This document shows, in pieces, positions 1 to 7,143 of a stretch of 64,000 nucleotides of DNA. Both the position numbers and the translations under genes were made by a program. The stretch's first letter is position 1. Every line of letters starts with the position of its first letter. The stretch lies in assembly GCF_002160525.1 (NCBI RefSeq), contig NZ_NFKT01000007.1:90118-154117 (forward strand), read 5' to 3'. The notes beneath the pieces were generated by a model, which did not search any database, was not told where the DNA came from, and saw only the letters and a program-made list of their open reading frames with translations. The DNA is from Lachnoclostridium sp. An169. GTDB lineage: Bacteria; Bacillota; Clostridia; Lachnospirales; Lachnospiraceae.

Positions 1-1485
1 GCAATAGCGGAAGAGACAGAACTGTGTGAAGAATATATGGGAAAATTTCCGGTGATCTCTGTCAGCCTGAAAAGTGTAAATGGTCTTGACTACGGGACTG
101 CCCGGGAGATGATGTGTTCTGTGATCGGCAATGAGGCCATGCGTTTCCAGTTTCTTCTTGAAAGCAACCGCCTTACAGCGAAGGAAAAGGAAATGTATAA
201 TCAGCTCACTACGATAGGGAAAGCTGATGAGGATGCTTTTATCATGTCGGACGGCATACTGATGGGCAGTCTCTATACACTTTCTTCGCTGCTGAAAAAG
301 CATTATAACAAAAATGTGATCATTCTGATTGACGAATATGACGTACCGCTCGCAAAAGCAAATGAAGGCGGATATTACGATCAGATGGTACTGCTGATCC
401 GTAATATATTCGAACGCGCACTTAAGACAAATGATAATCTCCACTTTGCCGTGCTGACAGGGTGCCTGCGCGTAGCCAAAGAGAGCATTTTTACCGGATT
501 AAATAATTTTAAAGTTCTCTCCATTATGGACGTGCGTTTTAATGAATATTTCGGTTTTACAGATAAAGAGGTACTGGAACTTCTGAATTATTTTGGTCTT
601 TCAGGACTCTACGGCACAGTAAAGGAATGGTATGATGGATACCGCTTCGGCAATGTAGACGTATATTGTCCCTGGGATGTAATCTGCTATGTAGACAAGG
701 CACGGCTGAATCCCGGTGCTCAGCCGGAATCTTTCTGGTCTAATACAAGTGACAACTCTGTGATCCGCCACTTTCTCGAAGATGCGCGGTCGATTACCAA
801 GCAGGAGATAGAGCGTCTGATCTCCGGCGAAAGCATTGTGAAAACAATCCGGCAGGAACTGACATATAAGGATATGTATGCTTCCGTGGATAATATCTGG
901 AGCCTGCTCTTTACTACAGGATATCTGACCCAGAGAGGAGAACCGGAAGGAAACAGGATCAGACTTTCCATCCCCAACCGCGAGATCAAAAATATCTTTG
1001 AGGAACAGATAACCGAGTGGTTTCAGACCACCGCACGCAAAGACGGGACATCCCTGGACGCCTTCTGTGAGTCTTTTAAAAATGGAGATCCTGCAGGCGC
1101 CGAAAAAAAATTCAACGAATATCTGAGCCGCACGATCAGCATCCGTGATACGGCAGTAAGAAAGGAAATGAAAGAAAACTATTTTCACGGACTTCTTCTT
1201 GGCCTGCTCAGCTATAAAGATAACTGGTATGTAGCTTCAAACAGAGAATCCGGAGACGGTTACTGTGATATTCTGATGGAGATTGATACAGAAGAAATCG
1301 GAATCGTCATAGAAGTAAAGTATGCAGAAAACGGAGATCTTGATAAAGCGTGCCAAAAGGCGCTCTCACAGATCGAGGAACGCCATTATGAAGAACAGCT
1401 CCGCGAGGATGGAATGCAGAAGATCCTGAAATATGGCGTTGCATGTTACAGGAAAAAGTGCAGGATTATTCTAAAAGAGGAATAG
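1..1485 (+). CDS. AAA-ATPase-like protein with C-terminal PD-(D/E)XK nuclease domain, 5'-truncated by the window edge
   Basis: The reading frame is already open at base 1, and codons before the first visible ATG (base 37) continue the protein, so the N-terminal Walker A part lies outside the window. The visible part has the Walker B-like IILIDEYDVPL and then a C-terminal nuclease fold with GYCDILM and IVIEVKY, the spaced Asp and Glu-x-Lys of PD-(D/E)XK enzymes. This is the architecture of the AAA-ATPase_like plus PDDEXK_9 family, common in multiple copies in gut anaerobes. Its biological role is not established; links to mobile or defence functions are guesses. It converges on the acyl ligase gene and is separated from it by a hairpin terminator. 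Confidence 0.85.
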   Translation, partial: AIAEETELCEEYMGKFPVISVSLKSVNGLDYGTAREMMCSVIGNEAMRFQFLLESNRLTAKEKEMYNQLTTIGKADEDAFIMSDGILMGSLYTLSSLLKKHYNKNVIILIDEYDVPLAKANEGGYYDQMVLLIRNIFERALKTNDNLHFAVLTGCLRVAKESIFTGLNNFKVLSIMDVRFNEYFGFTDKEVLELLNYFGLSGLYGTVKEWYDGYRFGNVDVYCPWDVICYVDKARLNPGAQPESFWSNTSDNSVIRHFLEDARSITKQEIERLISGESIVKTIRQELTYKDMYASVDNIWSLLFTTGYLTQRGEPEGNRIRLSIPNREIKNIFEEQITEWFQTTARKDGTSLDAFCESFKNGDPAGAEKKFNEYLSRTISIRDTAVRKEMKENYFHGLLLGLLSYKDNWYVASNRESGDGYCDILMEIDTEEIGIVIEVKYAENGDLDKACQKALSQIEERHYEEQLREDGMQKILKYGVACYRKKCRIILKEE

Positions 1486-1510
1486 CATATACATTTGACC
1501 TGACATCCCC

Positions 1511-1565
1511 CAAAAAATGCCGGCATACAGAAGGCAGCATCCCTCCTGCACGCCGGCACTTTTCT
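1511..1565. terminator. Bidirectional hairpin terminator
   Basis: The arms TGCCGGC (1518-1524) and GCCGGCA (1552-1558) are flanked by an A-run on the left and a T-rich stretch on the right. A second inner pairing GCAG/CTGC extends the stem. It sits between two convergent genes and can stop transcription in both directions. Confidence 0.7.
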
Positions 1566-3073
1566 TAAAATCTCTTGATCTTCCTTGTCGTTGTCTTCTC
1601 GAACTCTTTGTCTCTGACGATCAGGCTGTATATCTTCTTCTGCGGTGCGGCAGTGCGGTTGTACTCGTCGATAACCTCCTGCAGCTTCGCGCGCACATCT
1701 TTGATCTTTTTCTTCTTCACGTAATCCTGATCCGGATAGATCTCCGCCTCAATCACACCGTTATGTTCACGGACAAGCACCTCTCCCACCAGGCGGTTGG
1801 AGCTCAGGGCATTCTCCAGTTCCTCCGGGGAAACGTTCTCACCGTTCTTTGTGATAATCAGATTCTTCTTTCTTCCGGTCAGGTAGACGAAGCCTTCCTC
1901 ATCTACGTATCCCAGATCTCCGGTTTTGAGCCAGCCGTCCTCCAGAGTTTCGGCGGTCTCCTCTGGCATCTTATAATATCCCTGCATGACGCTGCTGCCC
2001 TTCACCCAGAGCTCGCCGTCCACCGTCTTTGCCTCGCAGTTGGGCACAAGCTGTCCCACAGAATCTTTGCGGATATTCCATCTCTGGGAAATGCTGATAA
2101 CCGGGGAACACTCGGTCATGCCGTAGCCCTGCTGGATCACGATGTCATATTTCCGGAACATGTCGATATACTTGGGATCCAGGTATGCGCCTCCGCTGCA
2201 GATCGTGTGGAACTGTTTGCCGAACACCTGGTTCTTCACGATCTTTGCCGGCAGGAGGGATGCCTCCTCCAGTTTCTTCGCCATGGTCTCGATCATCAGC
2301 GGCACCATCAGGATCATCTCCGGCTTAAAGAGCTTGATATTCTTCGCCACACGCATGAGCGAATCGTTAATGCAGATCACTGCTCCCAGGGACACACCTT
2401 TTAATATGTCCATACTCAGGCAGTATGCGTGATGGATCGGAAGCACTGTCATAATGACAATGCGCTCCGGAATCTTCATATCAAGGCAGGTCGCATTCTC
2501 CGCCACATTCCGGTGGGTCAGCATAACTCCCTTGCTCTTTCCGGTCGTACCGGAAGTGAACATGATCGTGCAGAGCTGATCCGGCTGCGGCTCATAGTCA
2601 AAGCTTCCCCCATGCTCCTCAAGCAGTTTCCAGAAAGCATACGCATGATCATCGTGCGCCTCCTGCTGCATGGAAATCATGTATTTCAACTGCGGGCAGC
2701 GCTCTTTTGCGATGGCAGCCACGTCTTTTCTCACCTCGTCATAGACAAGGACCGTGGAATCCGAACGGGCGATCAGATCGCACACATCCTCCGCCGGAAG
2801 GTTTACATCCAGAGGCACCACCACGCTGCCGCTGTTCACGGTGCCGAAATAGGACACAAGCCACGGATAGGAGGTCATACCGATCACCGCGATATGATTT
2901 CCCTGCTCTCCCAGATCGGCGAGGACGCGGGAAAAGCTCTCGCTGTCTTCCTTTAACCGGGTATAAGATTTTGCTTCGATCTCATTTTTGCTGATCTTGT
3001 AGCGGATGGCGTCCTCCGGACCGTATTTCTTCTCTGTATTTGTCAGTATCTCTCGAACTGTGCTGCAAAGCAT
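1565..3073 (-). CDS. AMP-dependent acyl-CoA/acyl-ACP synthetase (ANL superfamily ligase)
   Basis: Adenylate-forming ligase of about 502 residues. Numbering from the longer ATG at 3082, it shows the phosphate-binding loop TSGTTGKSKG (176-185), YGMTE (320-324), the hinge-region TGD (387-389), GRKKN (403-407) and a C-terminal TTTRKIK carrying the expected catalytic lysine. I prefer the ATG at 3073: the AAAGGA box lies about 9 bases before it, whereas it abuts the ATG at 3082. It is the last gene of a five-gene operon and follows a free-standing acyl carrier protein. It therefore probably activates a fatty or other carboxylic acid and loads it on that carrier rather than making free acyl-CoA. The substrate cannot be read from the sequence. 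Confidence 0.9.
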   Translation of the reverse strand: MLCSTVREILTNTEKKYGPEDAIRYKISKNEIEAKSYTRLKEDSESFSRVLADLGEQGNHIAVIGMTSYPWLVSYFGTVNSGSVVVPLDVNLPAEDVCDLIARSDSTVLVYDEVRKDVAAIAKERCPQLKYMISMQQEAHDDHAYAFWKLLEEHGGSFDYEPQPDQLCTIMFTSGTTGKSKGVMLTHRNVAENATCLDMKIPERIVIMTVLPIHHAYCLSMDILKGVSLGAVICINDSLMRVAKNIKLFKPEMILMVPLMIETMAKKLEEASLLPAKIVKNQVFGKQFHTICSGGAYLDPKYIDMFRKYDIVIQQGYGMTECSPVISISQRWNIRKDSVGQLVPNCEAKTVDGELWVKGSSVMQGYYKMPEETAETLEDGWLKTGDLGYVDEEGFVYLTGRKKNLIITKNGENVSPEELENALSSNRLVGEVLVREHNGVIEAEIYPDQDYVKKKKIKDVRAKLQEVIDEYNRTAAPQKKIYSLIVRDKEFEKTTTRKIKRF

Positions 3074-3098
3074 ACTCCACATTCCTTTCCCGGCCGAC

Positions 3099-3326
3099 TT
3101 ACGCCGTCAGTTTTTCCAGATAGTCAACCGCTTCCTGTACCGTGCGGATATTGGCAGCTTCAGTCTGCTCCACTTCCACATCGAACTCATCCTCGATCTC
3201 TCCGAGCATGCTCATGAAGTCAAAAGATGTAAATCCGAGATCTTCCATAAAACGTGATTCCGGATGAATGTTCTCCGGCTCTACTTCCACATAGTTGCAG
3301 ATAATATTTACCAATTTCTCAAACAT
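3099..3326 (-). CDS. Acyl carrier protein (free-standing thiolation domain)
   Basis: A 75-residue acidic helical protein of normal ACP length. The phosphopantetheine attachment serine is Ser34 in LGFTSFDFM. This is an LGxxS motif in which the common DSL is replaced by TSF, as in dedicated rather than fatty-acid-synthase carriers. It lies between the condensation-domain gene (12-base gap) and the ligase gene in the same operon and is presumably their shared carrier. It needs a phosphopantetheinyl transferase encoded elsewhere. Confidence 0.92.
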   Translation of the reverse strand: MFEKLVNIICNYVEVEPENIHPESRFMEDLGFTSFDFMSMLGEIEDEFDVEVEQTEAANIRTVQEAVDYLEKLTA

Positions 3327-3338
3327 GATTCTTCTCCT

Positions 3339-4745
3339 TTACACTAACTTGATGATATCTCCGATTGTCAGGTCCGGGTTCTCCGCGCCCTTGAACATGA
3401 TCTTGCACAGATAGTAGTACAGATACTCCAGTTCATCCCTGGAAACCGCCTTGATCTGGTGTTCAAAGTTAAAGTCGAGTCCGTTGTCTTCCGGGCGGTG
3501 CATAACGGTCAGGTACATTGCCTGTGCGGTCATGCCGTTGGGATACCACTTCGTCTTATAGCGGATATCTCCGAGCTGATCCAGTCCTTTCTCCTTGAGT
3601 GTCAGCGGCTGGTAGGTCAGAGAGATCGGCTCATAAGTCAGGCCTGCGTGCGGCTGCGGATAGGTCTTTGACCGGTATGCAAAATATGCCGTCGGATCAT
3701 AGTTTGCATGACGGAAATACTCATTCTGCTTGTCGCGGATCGCATAGACCGCATCGATGAATTTCATATCCTCCGGGAAAATCGTGCGGAACGGGAAGGA
3801 GTGGATCCTTGTGCCGCCGGATTTCTTTTCCTTCAATGTCGCCCGTCTTGCGATCGCTGTGTTGATCGATACATCTTCGAATCCGTTCATCTTCTGGAAG
3901 TATGTGCGCAGTCCCATGAGGAGCAGACATGCCAGGGATACATGATATTTCTCGCAGAAATCCATGAGGCGTTTCGTCGGCTCCGCTTCCAGATGGAAGA
4001 TATCCAGGGCAGACGTGGTATCGTCCGACGCGTTGAATGCAGTCCGGAGATTTGGGTTTTTAAACATCTTACGGGCAGCCTCCAGCTTGTCCGTTCCGTG
4101 AATACCGTTGTAAATCGGCTCGGAAGACTCGATCTCCTTCTGGAAGTATACGGTATCTCTCTGCTGCGCCCTGCTTCCCGCCTCGTATGCCAGATCTCTC
4201 TGAATCTGCTCGATGTATGAGCACATATCCTTCGGATAAGGCACACCTTCGTATTTTGCATTACAGTACAGCTCGATGATGTCTTTCAGAAAACAGATCA
4301 ACGACTGGGCGTCCACGATCATGTGATGCCCCAGGAAATAAACGCCGTTGAATCCATCCGGCATTCTGATCATGACGATTCTTGTCAGCTGGGTATCTTC
4401 CAGTTTGAACGGCACTCTCGTCCACTCCGTCATCTTCGCCTCGGCTTCTTCCATGGTTCCATTGGAAAAATCAACAAACTCAATGTCCTGATCCTCATGT
4501 TTTACAACGTACTGATAATAATTGCCCTCTTTGTCCTTTGCAAAGCGGACTCTCATTCCTTCGCTTCTCTCATATGCCTTATTGATGGATTTCTTCAGCA
4601 GATCCCAGTCCAGTTCCACCTCGATGGTCAGGCTTGTTCCGATGTTGAGCACCGCCGCGCTCGGACAGAACGGCAGGTAGTAAAGGTGGAACTTCTGTGC
4701 TACGGTCAGCGGATACACTTTGTAACCTTTTCTTGTCTTCATCAT
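3339..4745 (-). CDS. Stand-alone condensation-domain (NRPS C-domain-like) acyltransferase
   Basis: A 468-residue protein with the HHxxxD catalytic motif HHMIVD at residues 140-145, the hallmark of the condensation/chloramphenicol acetyltransferase-like superfamily. It is one complete domain with no adenylation or carrier domain attached. In this operon it would take an acyl group from the neighbouring carrier protein and pass it to a free amine or alcohol nucleophile. Its start overlaps the stop of the hydrolase gene by 4 bases (ATGA), which indicates translational coupling. The acceptor is unknown. Fatty-acid-amide formation, as described for related gut Clostridia clusters, is the leading hypothesis. 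Confidence 0.85.
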   Translation of the reverse strand: MMKTRKGYKVYPLTVAQKFHLYYLPFCPSAAVLNIGTSLTIEVELDWDLLKKSINKAYERSEGMRVRFAKDKEGNYYQYVVKHEDQDIEFVDFSNGTMEEAEAKMTEWTRVPFKLEDTQLTRIVMIRMPDGFNGVYFLGHHMIVDAQSLICFLKDIIELYCNAKYEGVPYPKDMCSYIEQIQRDLAYEAGSRAQQRDTVYFQKEIESSEPIYNGIHGTDKLEAARKMFKNPNLRTAFNASDDTTSALDIFHLEAEPTKRLMDFCEKYHVSLACLLLMGLRTYFQKMNGFEDVSINTAIARRATLKEKKSGGTRIHSFPFRTIFPEDMKFIDAVYAIRDKQNEYFRHANYDPTAYFAYRSKTYPQPHAGLTYEPISLTYQPLTLKEKGLDQLGDIRYKTKWYPNGMTAQAMYLTVMHRPEDNGLDFNFEHQIKAVSRDELEYLYYYLCKIMFKGAENPDLTIGDIIKLV

Positions 4746-5686
4746 TTCATTATTCCTCCGATAAATGTGTCCAGGGCCCCTTCATATGCCTCCGTATCCT
4801 TGTAGTAGCTCTCAGCGTGGCCCGCATCCTTGACAATCAGTTTCGTTTTCGGCGATGCGCAGTTTTTATAGATCTCCTCGCACATCCAGCAGGGAACAAA
4901 GATGTCTTTGTCTCCGTGGATAAACAGGATCGGCACTTTTGCCTTTCTTACTTCTCTGGCTGCGTTGCACTCATCCAGACCATACCCTGCATTTCTCCGG
5001 TTCAGCTTATCTGCGATCTGGATCATCGGAAATGCCGGAAGATGGTACATGCTGTGAAGCACGTGGGTAAACACATCCTTCGCAGAGGTGAACGCGCAGT
5101 CAGATACGATTCCCTTCACCTGTTCCGGAAGCTTAAGTCCGCTCATCATGCAGACAGTGGCGCCTCCCATGGAATTACCGTGGAGAAGGATCTGCACATC
5201 CTCTCCCGCCTCCTGAATCATCCAGCGGATCCACTCCATTCCGTCCAGCCGGTCCATGGTGCCGAAGCCGATGTAGGTTCCCTCGCTTTCTCCGTGCGCC
5301 CGCTCATCGATCAGAAGCATCCGGAAACCGTGTTTCAGGTAATACCAGGAAAGGCTGCCGTAATCATTGAGTCCCTTGCTCGTGTAGCCGTGGAAACAGA
5401 TGACCGCCTTGTTTCCTCCGTCTCCTTTGAAATATGTAGCGTGGAGCTTCAGCCCGTCATGGGAAGTAATCCACACATCTTCATGGGGCTGTTCCATCAT
5501 CCAGGCGCTTCTCTCATGCATCAGCGGGAAATACTTTTCCCAGTCCACTCCGGACATCTTGATGGTCCGCTCTGTCTTCGCATTGTAGCGCATCATGGTT
5601 CTTCTGTAGAAATATGCGGTTCCGCCGGCCTCCGCCGCTGCCGCCAGTCCGAGGAGAGCCGCCGCGCCTTTTAAAATTCTGCTCAT
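4742..5686 (-). CDS. Membrane-anchored alpha/beta hydrolase
   Basis: A 314-residue serine hydrolase. Residues 5-25 form a hydrophobic Ala/Leu/Gly-rich N-terminal segment that could act as a membrane anchor or uncleaved signal. The nucleophile elbow is GNSMGG with Ser172; the likely acid is in HGDKD (259-261) and the histidine is His290 in AGHAES. It resembles the family annotated as alpha/beta hydrolase with BAAT/dienelactone-type folds. In the operon it may release, hydrolyse or edit the acyl product, or supply free fatty acid from a lipid. Which of these applies cannot be told from sequence. Confidence 0.85.
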   Translation of the reverse strand: MSRILKGAAALLGLAAAAEAGGTAYFYRRTMMRYNAKTERTIKMSGVDWEKYFPLMHERSAWMMEQPHEDVWITSHDGLKLHATYFKGDGGNKAVICFHGYTSKGLNDYGSLSWYYLKHGFRMLLIDERAHGESEGTYIGFGTMDRLDGMEWIRWMIQEAGEDVQILLHGNSMGGATVCMMSGLKLPEQVKGIVSDCAFTSAKDVFTHVLHSMYHLPAFPMIQIADKLNRRNAGYGLDECNAAREVRKAKVPILFIHGDKDIFVPCWMCEEIYKNCASPKTKLIVKDAGHAESYYKDTEAYEGALDTFIGGIMK

Positions 5687-5715
5687 GCCTTCCGCCTCCG
5701 TTTCTGAGTCTTCGG

Positions 5716-6048
5716 TTATTTTCTCTTGCTCGCTATCAGCTCTTTCAGTTTCAGAGCCTTGTCAATATTTCCTTCCACTTTCAGTTTTCCAAGAGTCACT
5801 GCCAGGATCGGGTCCATCTTTCCATCTGCAATCTTGAACAGGGTCTCCGCAGAGCAGGTGAACATCGCATCTCTGTCGAAATATTCATAAGGCTCCACAA
5901 ACAGCTCGCCGTCTTTTACTTCTGCATAAAAGATGCCCTCCGCCTCGCCTGTCACATTAAACTGGTATGCCAGATGTTCATGGATATCGCTCACATCCGC
6001 CCCCACCAGCATGCCTTTTACCTTTGAAAACATATCCGCGTACGTCAT
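5716..6048 (-). CDS. SCP2 sterol-binding-domain protein
   Basis: A 110-residue protein made of a single SCP2-like domain (a hydrophobic-ligand-binding fold), first in the five-gene operon. The pattern AEGIFYAEVKDGELFVEPY followed by a C-terminal GKMDPILAVTLGKLKVEGN segment is typical of small bacterial SCP2 proteins. It has a strong AAGGAGG site 5-6 bases before its ATG. Binding of a long-chain acyl substrate or product is a reasonable inference, since the operon encodes acyl activation and transfer. It is directly downstream of the regulated divergent promoter. Confidence 0.82.
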   Translation of the reverse strand: MTYADMFSKVKGMLVGADVSDIHEHLAYQFNVTGEAEGIFYAEVKDGELFVEPYEYFDRDAMFTCSAETLFKIADGKMDPILAVTLGKLKVEGNIDKALKLKELIASKRK

Positions 6049-6073
6049 AAAATCCTCCTTTTCGACCTATTTC

Positions 6074-6128
6074 GACCAGTGGTCATATCGTTTACTCTGT
6101 TAGATTAACACTATTTCGACCGATGGTC
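6074..6128. promoter_or_regulatory. Two TetR-type operator palindromes
   Basis: GACCAGTGGTC (6074-6084) and GACCGATGGTC (6118-6128) are both preceded by TTTC and followed by AT-rich DNA. They have the same GACC..GGTC dyad and lie 44 bp centre to centre, about four helical turns. A further TTCGACC half-site lies at 6061-6067. They sit between the operon and the divergent TetR gene and are the obvious sites for that regulator. Confidence 0.7.
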
Positions 6129-6130
6129 AA
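6102..6130 (-). promoter_or_regulatory. Promoter of the acyl-ligase/condensation operon
   Basis: On the minus strand, TTGACC (complement of 6125-6130) is separated by exactly 17 bases from TAATCT (complement of 6102-6107). The upstream operator palindrome overlaps the -35 box and the downstream one covers the start of the transcript, a layout suited to repression. Confidence 0.65.
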
Positions 6131-6276
6131 TCGTCGTTCCTATCAAAAAGCGGTCCCGAAATTTTCTTTTTTTTGGCAGATTTTCTTTCTGGTTCTTTTC
6201 TGCCCGGTGTGCTATACTGTTTTATAATTTCCTGTGAAACATATTGAATCTGATACAGAAAAGAAAGGCATTAACA

Positions 6277-6888
6277 ATGGCAAATCAACTGAAATACAAC
6301 CGGATTCTGGACGCGATGCAGGAACTGCTGAAAAACCGGAGCGTACAGACCATATCCGTCAGCGAAATCGCCCACACCGCCGGGATCGGGAAAGGAAGCA
6401 TCTACTATTATTTTCCTTCCAAGGACGCGATCTATGAAGCGCTTGTGGAGCGCAATTACGAGAAACCGCTTAAGACTGCGCAGAACCTTTCCTCGCAGAC
6501 AGAGATCTCCCCTTTTACAAGGATGGCAATGATCTTCCAGGCCTGCCGGAATTCTTCCGCCGAATACATGAAGTCGGAAGAGGGGTCGGTCGCAGGGGCG
6601 CAGGAGGAGGCATATCTGCACCGGAAATATATCAACCACCTGATCGTTGAACTGAAGCCTGTTCTGGCTGAGATTATCCGCCAGGGAATCGACAGCGGAG
6701 AGATTCATTTTGACCGGCCGGACGCCCTTGCGGAGATTGTACTGATCGTTCTTACCATAAAGATGGACAACACCCTGATTCCATCCTCCAAAGAAGAAAT
6801 CGAGGACACCATTGCAGGCCTGATCAGCCTGCTGGAAAAAGGGACGGAGAATCCCCCGGGATCTCTGAATTTCCTGATGTCCTACTGA
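6277..6888 (+). CDS. TetR/AcrR-family transcriptional regulator
   Basis: About 203 residues. The N-terminal helix-turn-helix reads ILDAMQELLKNRSVQTISV, then SEIAHTAGIGKGSIYYYF and PSKDAIYEAL, the standard TetR fold; the rest is a helical ligand-binding domain. I use the ATG at 6277, preceded by AGAAAGG with good spacing, in place of an upstream in-frame TTG at 6244. It is divergent from the SCP2/hydrolase/condensation/ACP/ligase operon and probably represses it. By analogy with FadR-like TetR proteins, the inducer could be an acyl compound, which is inference. Confidence 0.9.
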   Translation: MANQLKYNRILDAMQELLKNRSVQTISVSEIAHTAGIGKGSIYYYFPSKDAIYEALVERNYEKPLKTAQNLSSQTEISPFTRMAMIFQACRNSSAEYMKSEEGSVAGAQEEAYLHRKYINHLIVELKPVLAEIIRQGIDSGEIHFDRPDALAEIVLIVLTIKMDNTLIPSSKEEIEDTIAGLISLLEKGTENPPGSLNFLMSY

Positions 6889-6986
6889 CCTTTGACGGGT
6901 CTTCTGGAGCCCTGGCGCCAGACAGCAGATCCGCTGCGGGGAATTATAAAATTTTTATGCATACCGGAGATTCCATCCCGCGGCAC

Positions 6987-7015
6987 TTGACAGAGAACCT
7001 TTTTTATGCTAATTT
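6987..7015 (+). promoter_or_regulatory. Vegetative promoter of lon
   Basis: TTGACA (6987-6992) is followed after 17 bases by TAATTT (7010-7015). The predicted start is near 7022, inside a 12-bp inverted repeat and 40 bases before the CIRCE element. Confidence 0.7.
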
Positions 7016-7018
7016 TCT

Positions 7019-7048
7019 TATAGCGAATAACTGGGCTTATTCGCTATA
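7019..7048. repeat. Perfect 12-bp inverted repeat at the lon transcription start
   Basis: TATAGCGAATAA (7019-7030), a 6-base loop, then TTATTCGCTATA (7037-7048), followed by TTTTTA. It could be an operator over the start site, a 5' stabilising hairpin of the lon mRNA, or an attenuator. As a terminator for the TetR gene it would be about 130 bases downstream of that gene's stop codon. Confidence 0.6.
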
Positions 7049-7062
7049 TTTTTACAGATGTC

Positions 7063-7089
7063 TTAGCACTCGTTTTTGTCGAGTGCTGA
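7063..7089. promoter_or_regulatory. CIRCE element (HrcA operator)
   Basis: TTAGCACTC, nine bases, GAGTGCTGA. This matches the CIRCE consensus TTAGCACTC-N9-GAGTGCTAA at 17 of 18 positions. CIRCE normally controls groE and dnaK operons through HrcA; here it lies in the leader of lon, 54 bases before the start codon. Confidence 0.9.
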
Positions 7090-7143
7090 TAAAAGCAGGT
7101 CAGCAAACCTGAACAAATATAAAAGGAAGGAGAATGAGCTACG

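Noticed and set aside
7019..7048. Terminator of the TetR gene
   Set aside because: It lies downstream of the lon -10 box, so as a terminator it would also block lon; an operator or 5' hairpin role is more plausible, though not proven.
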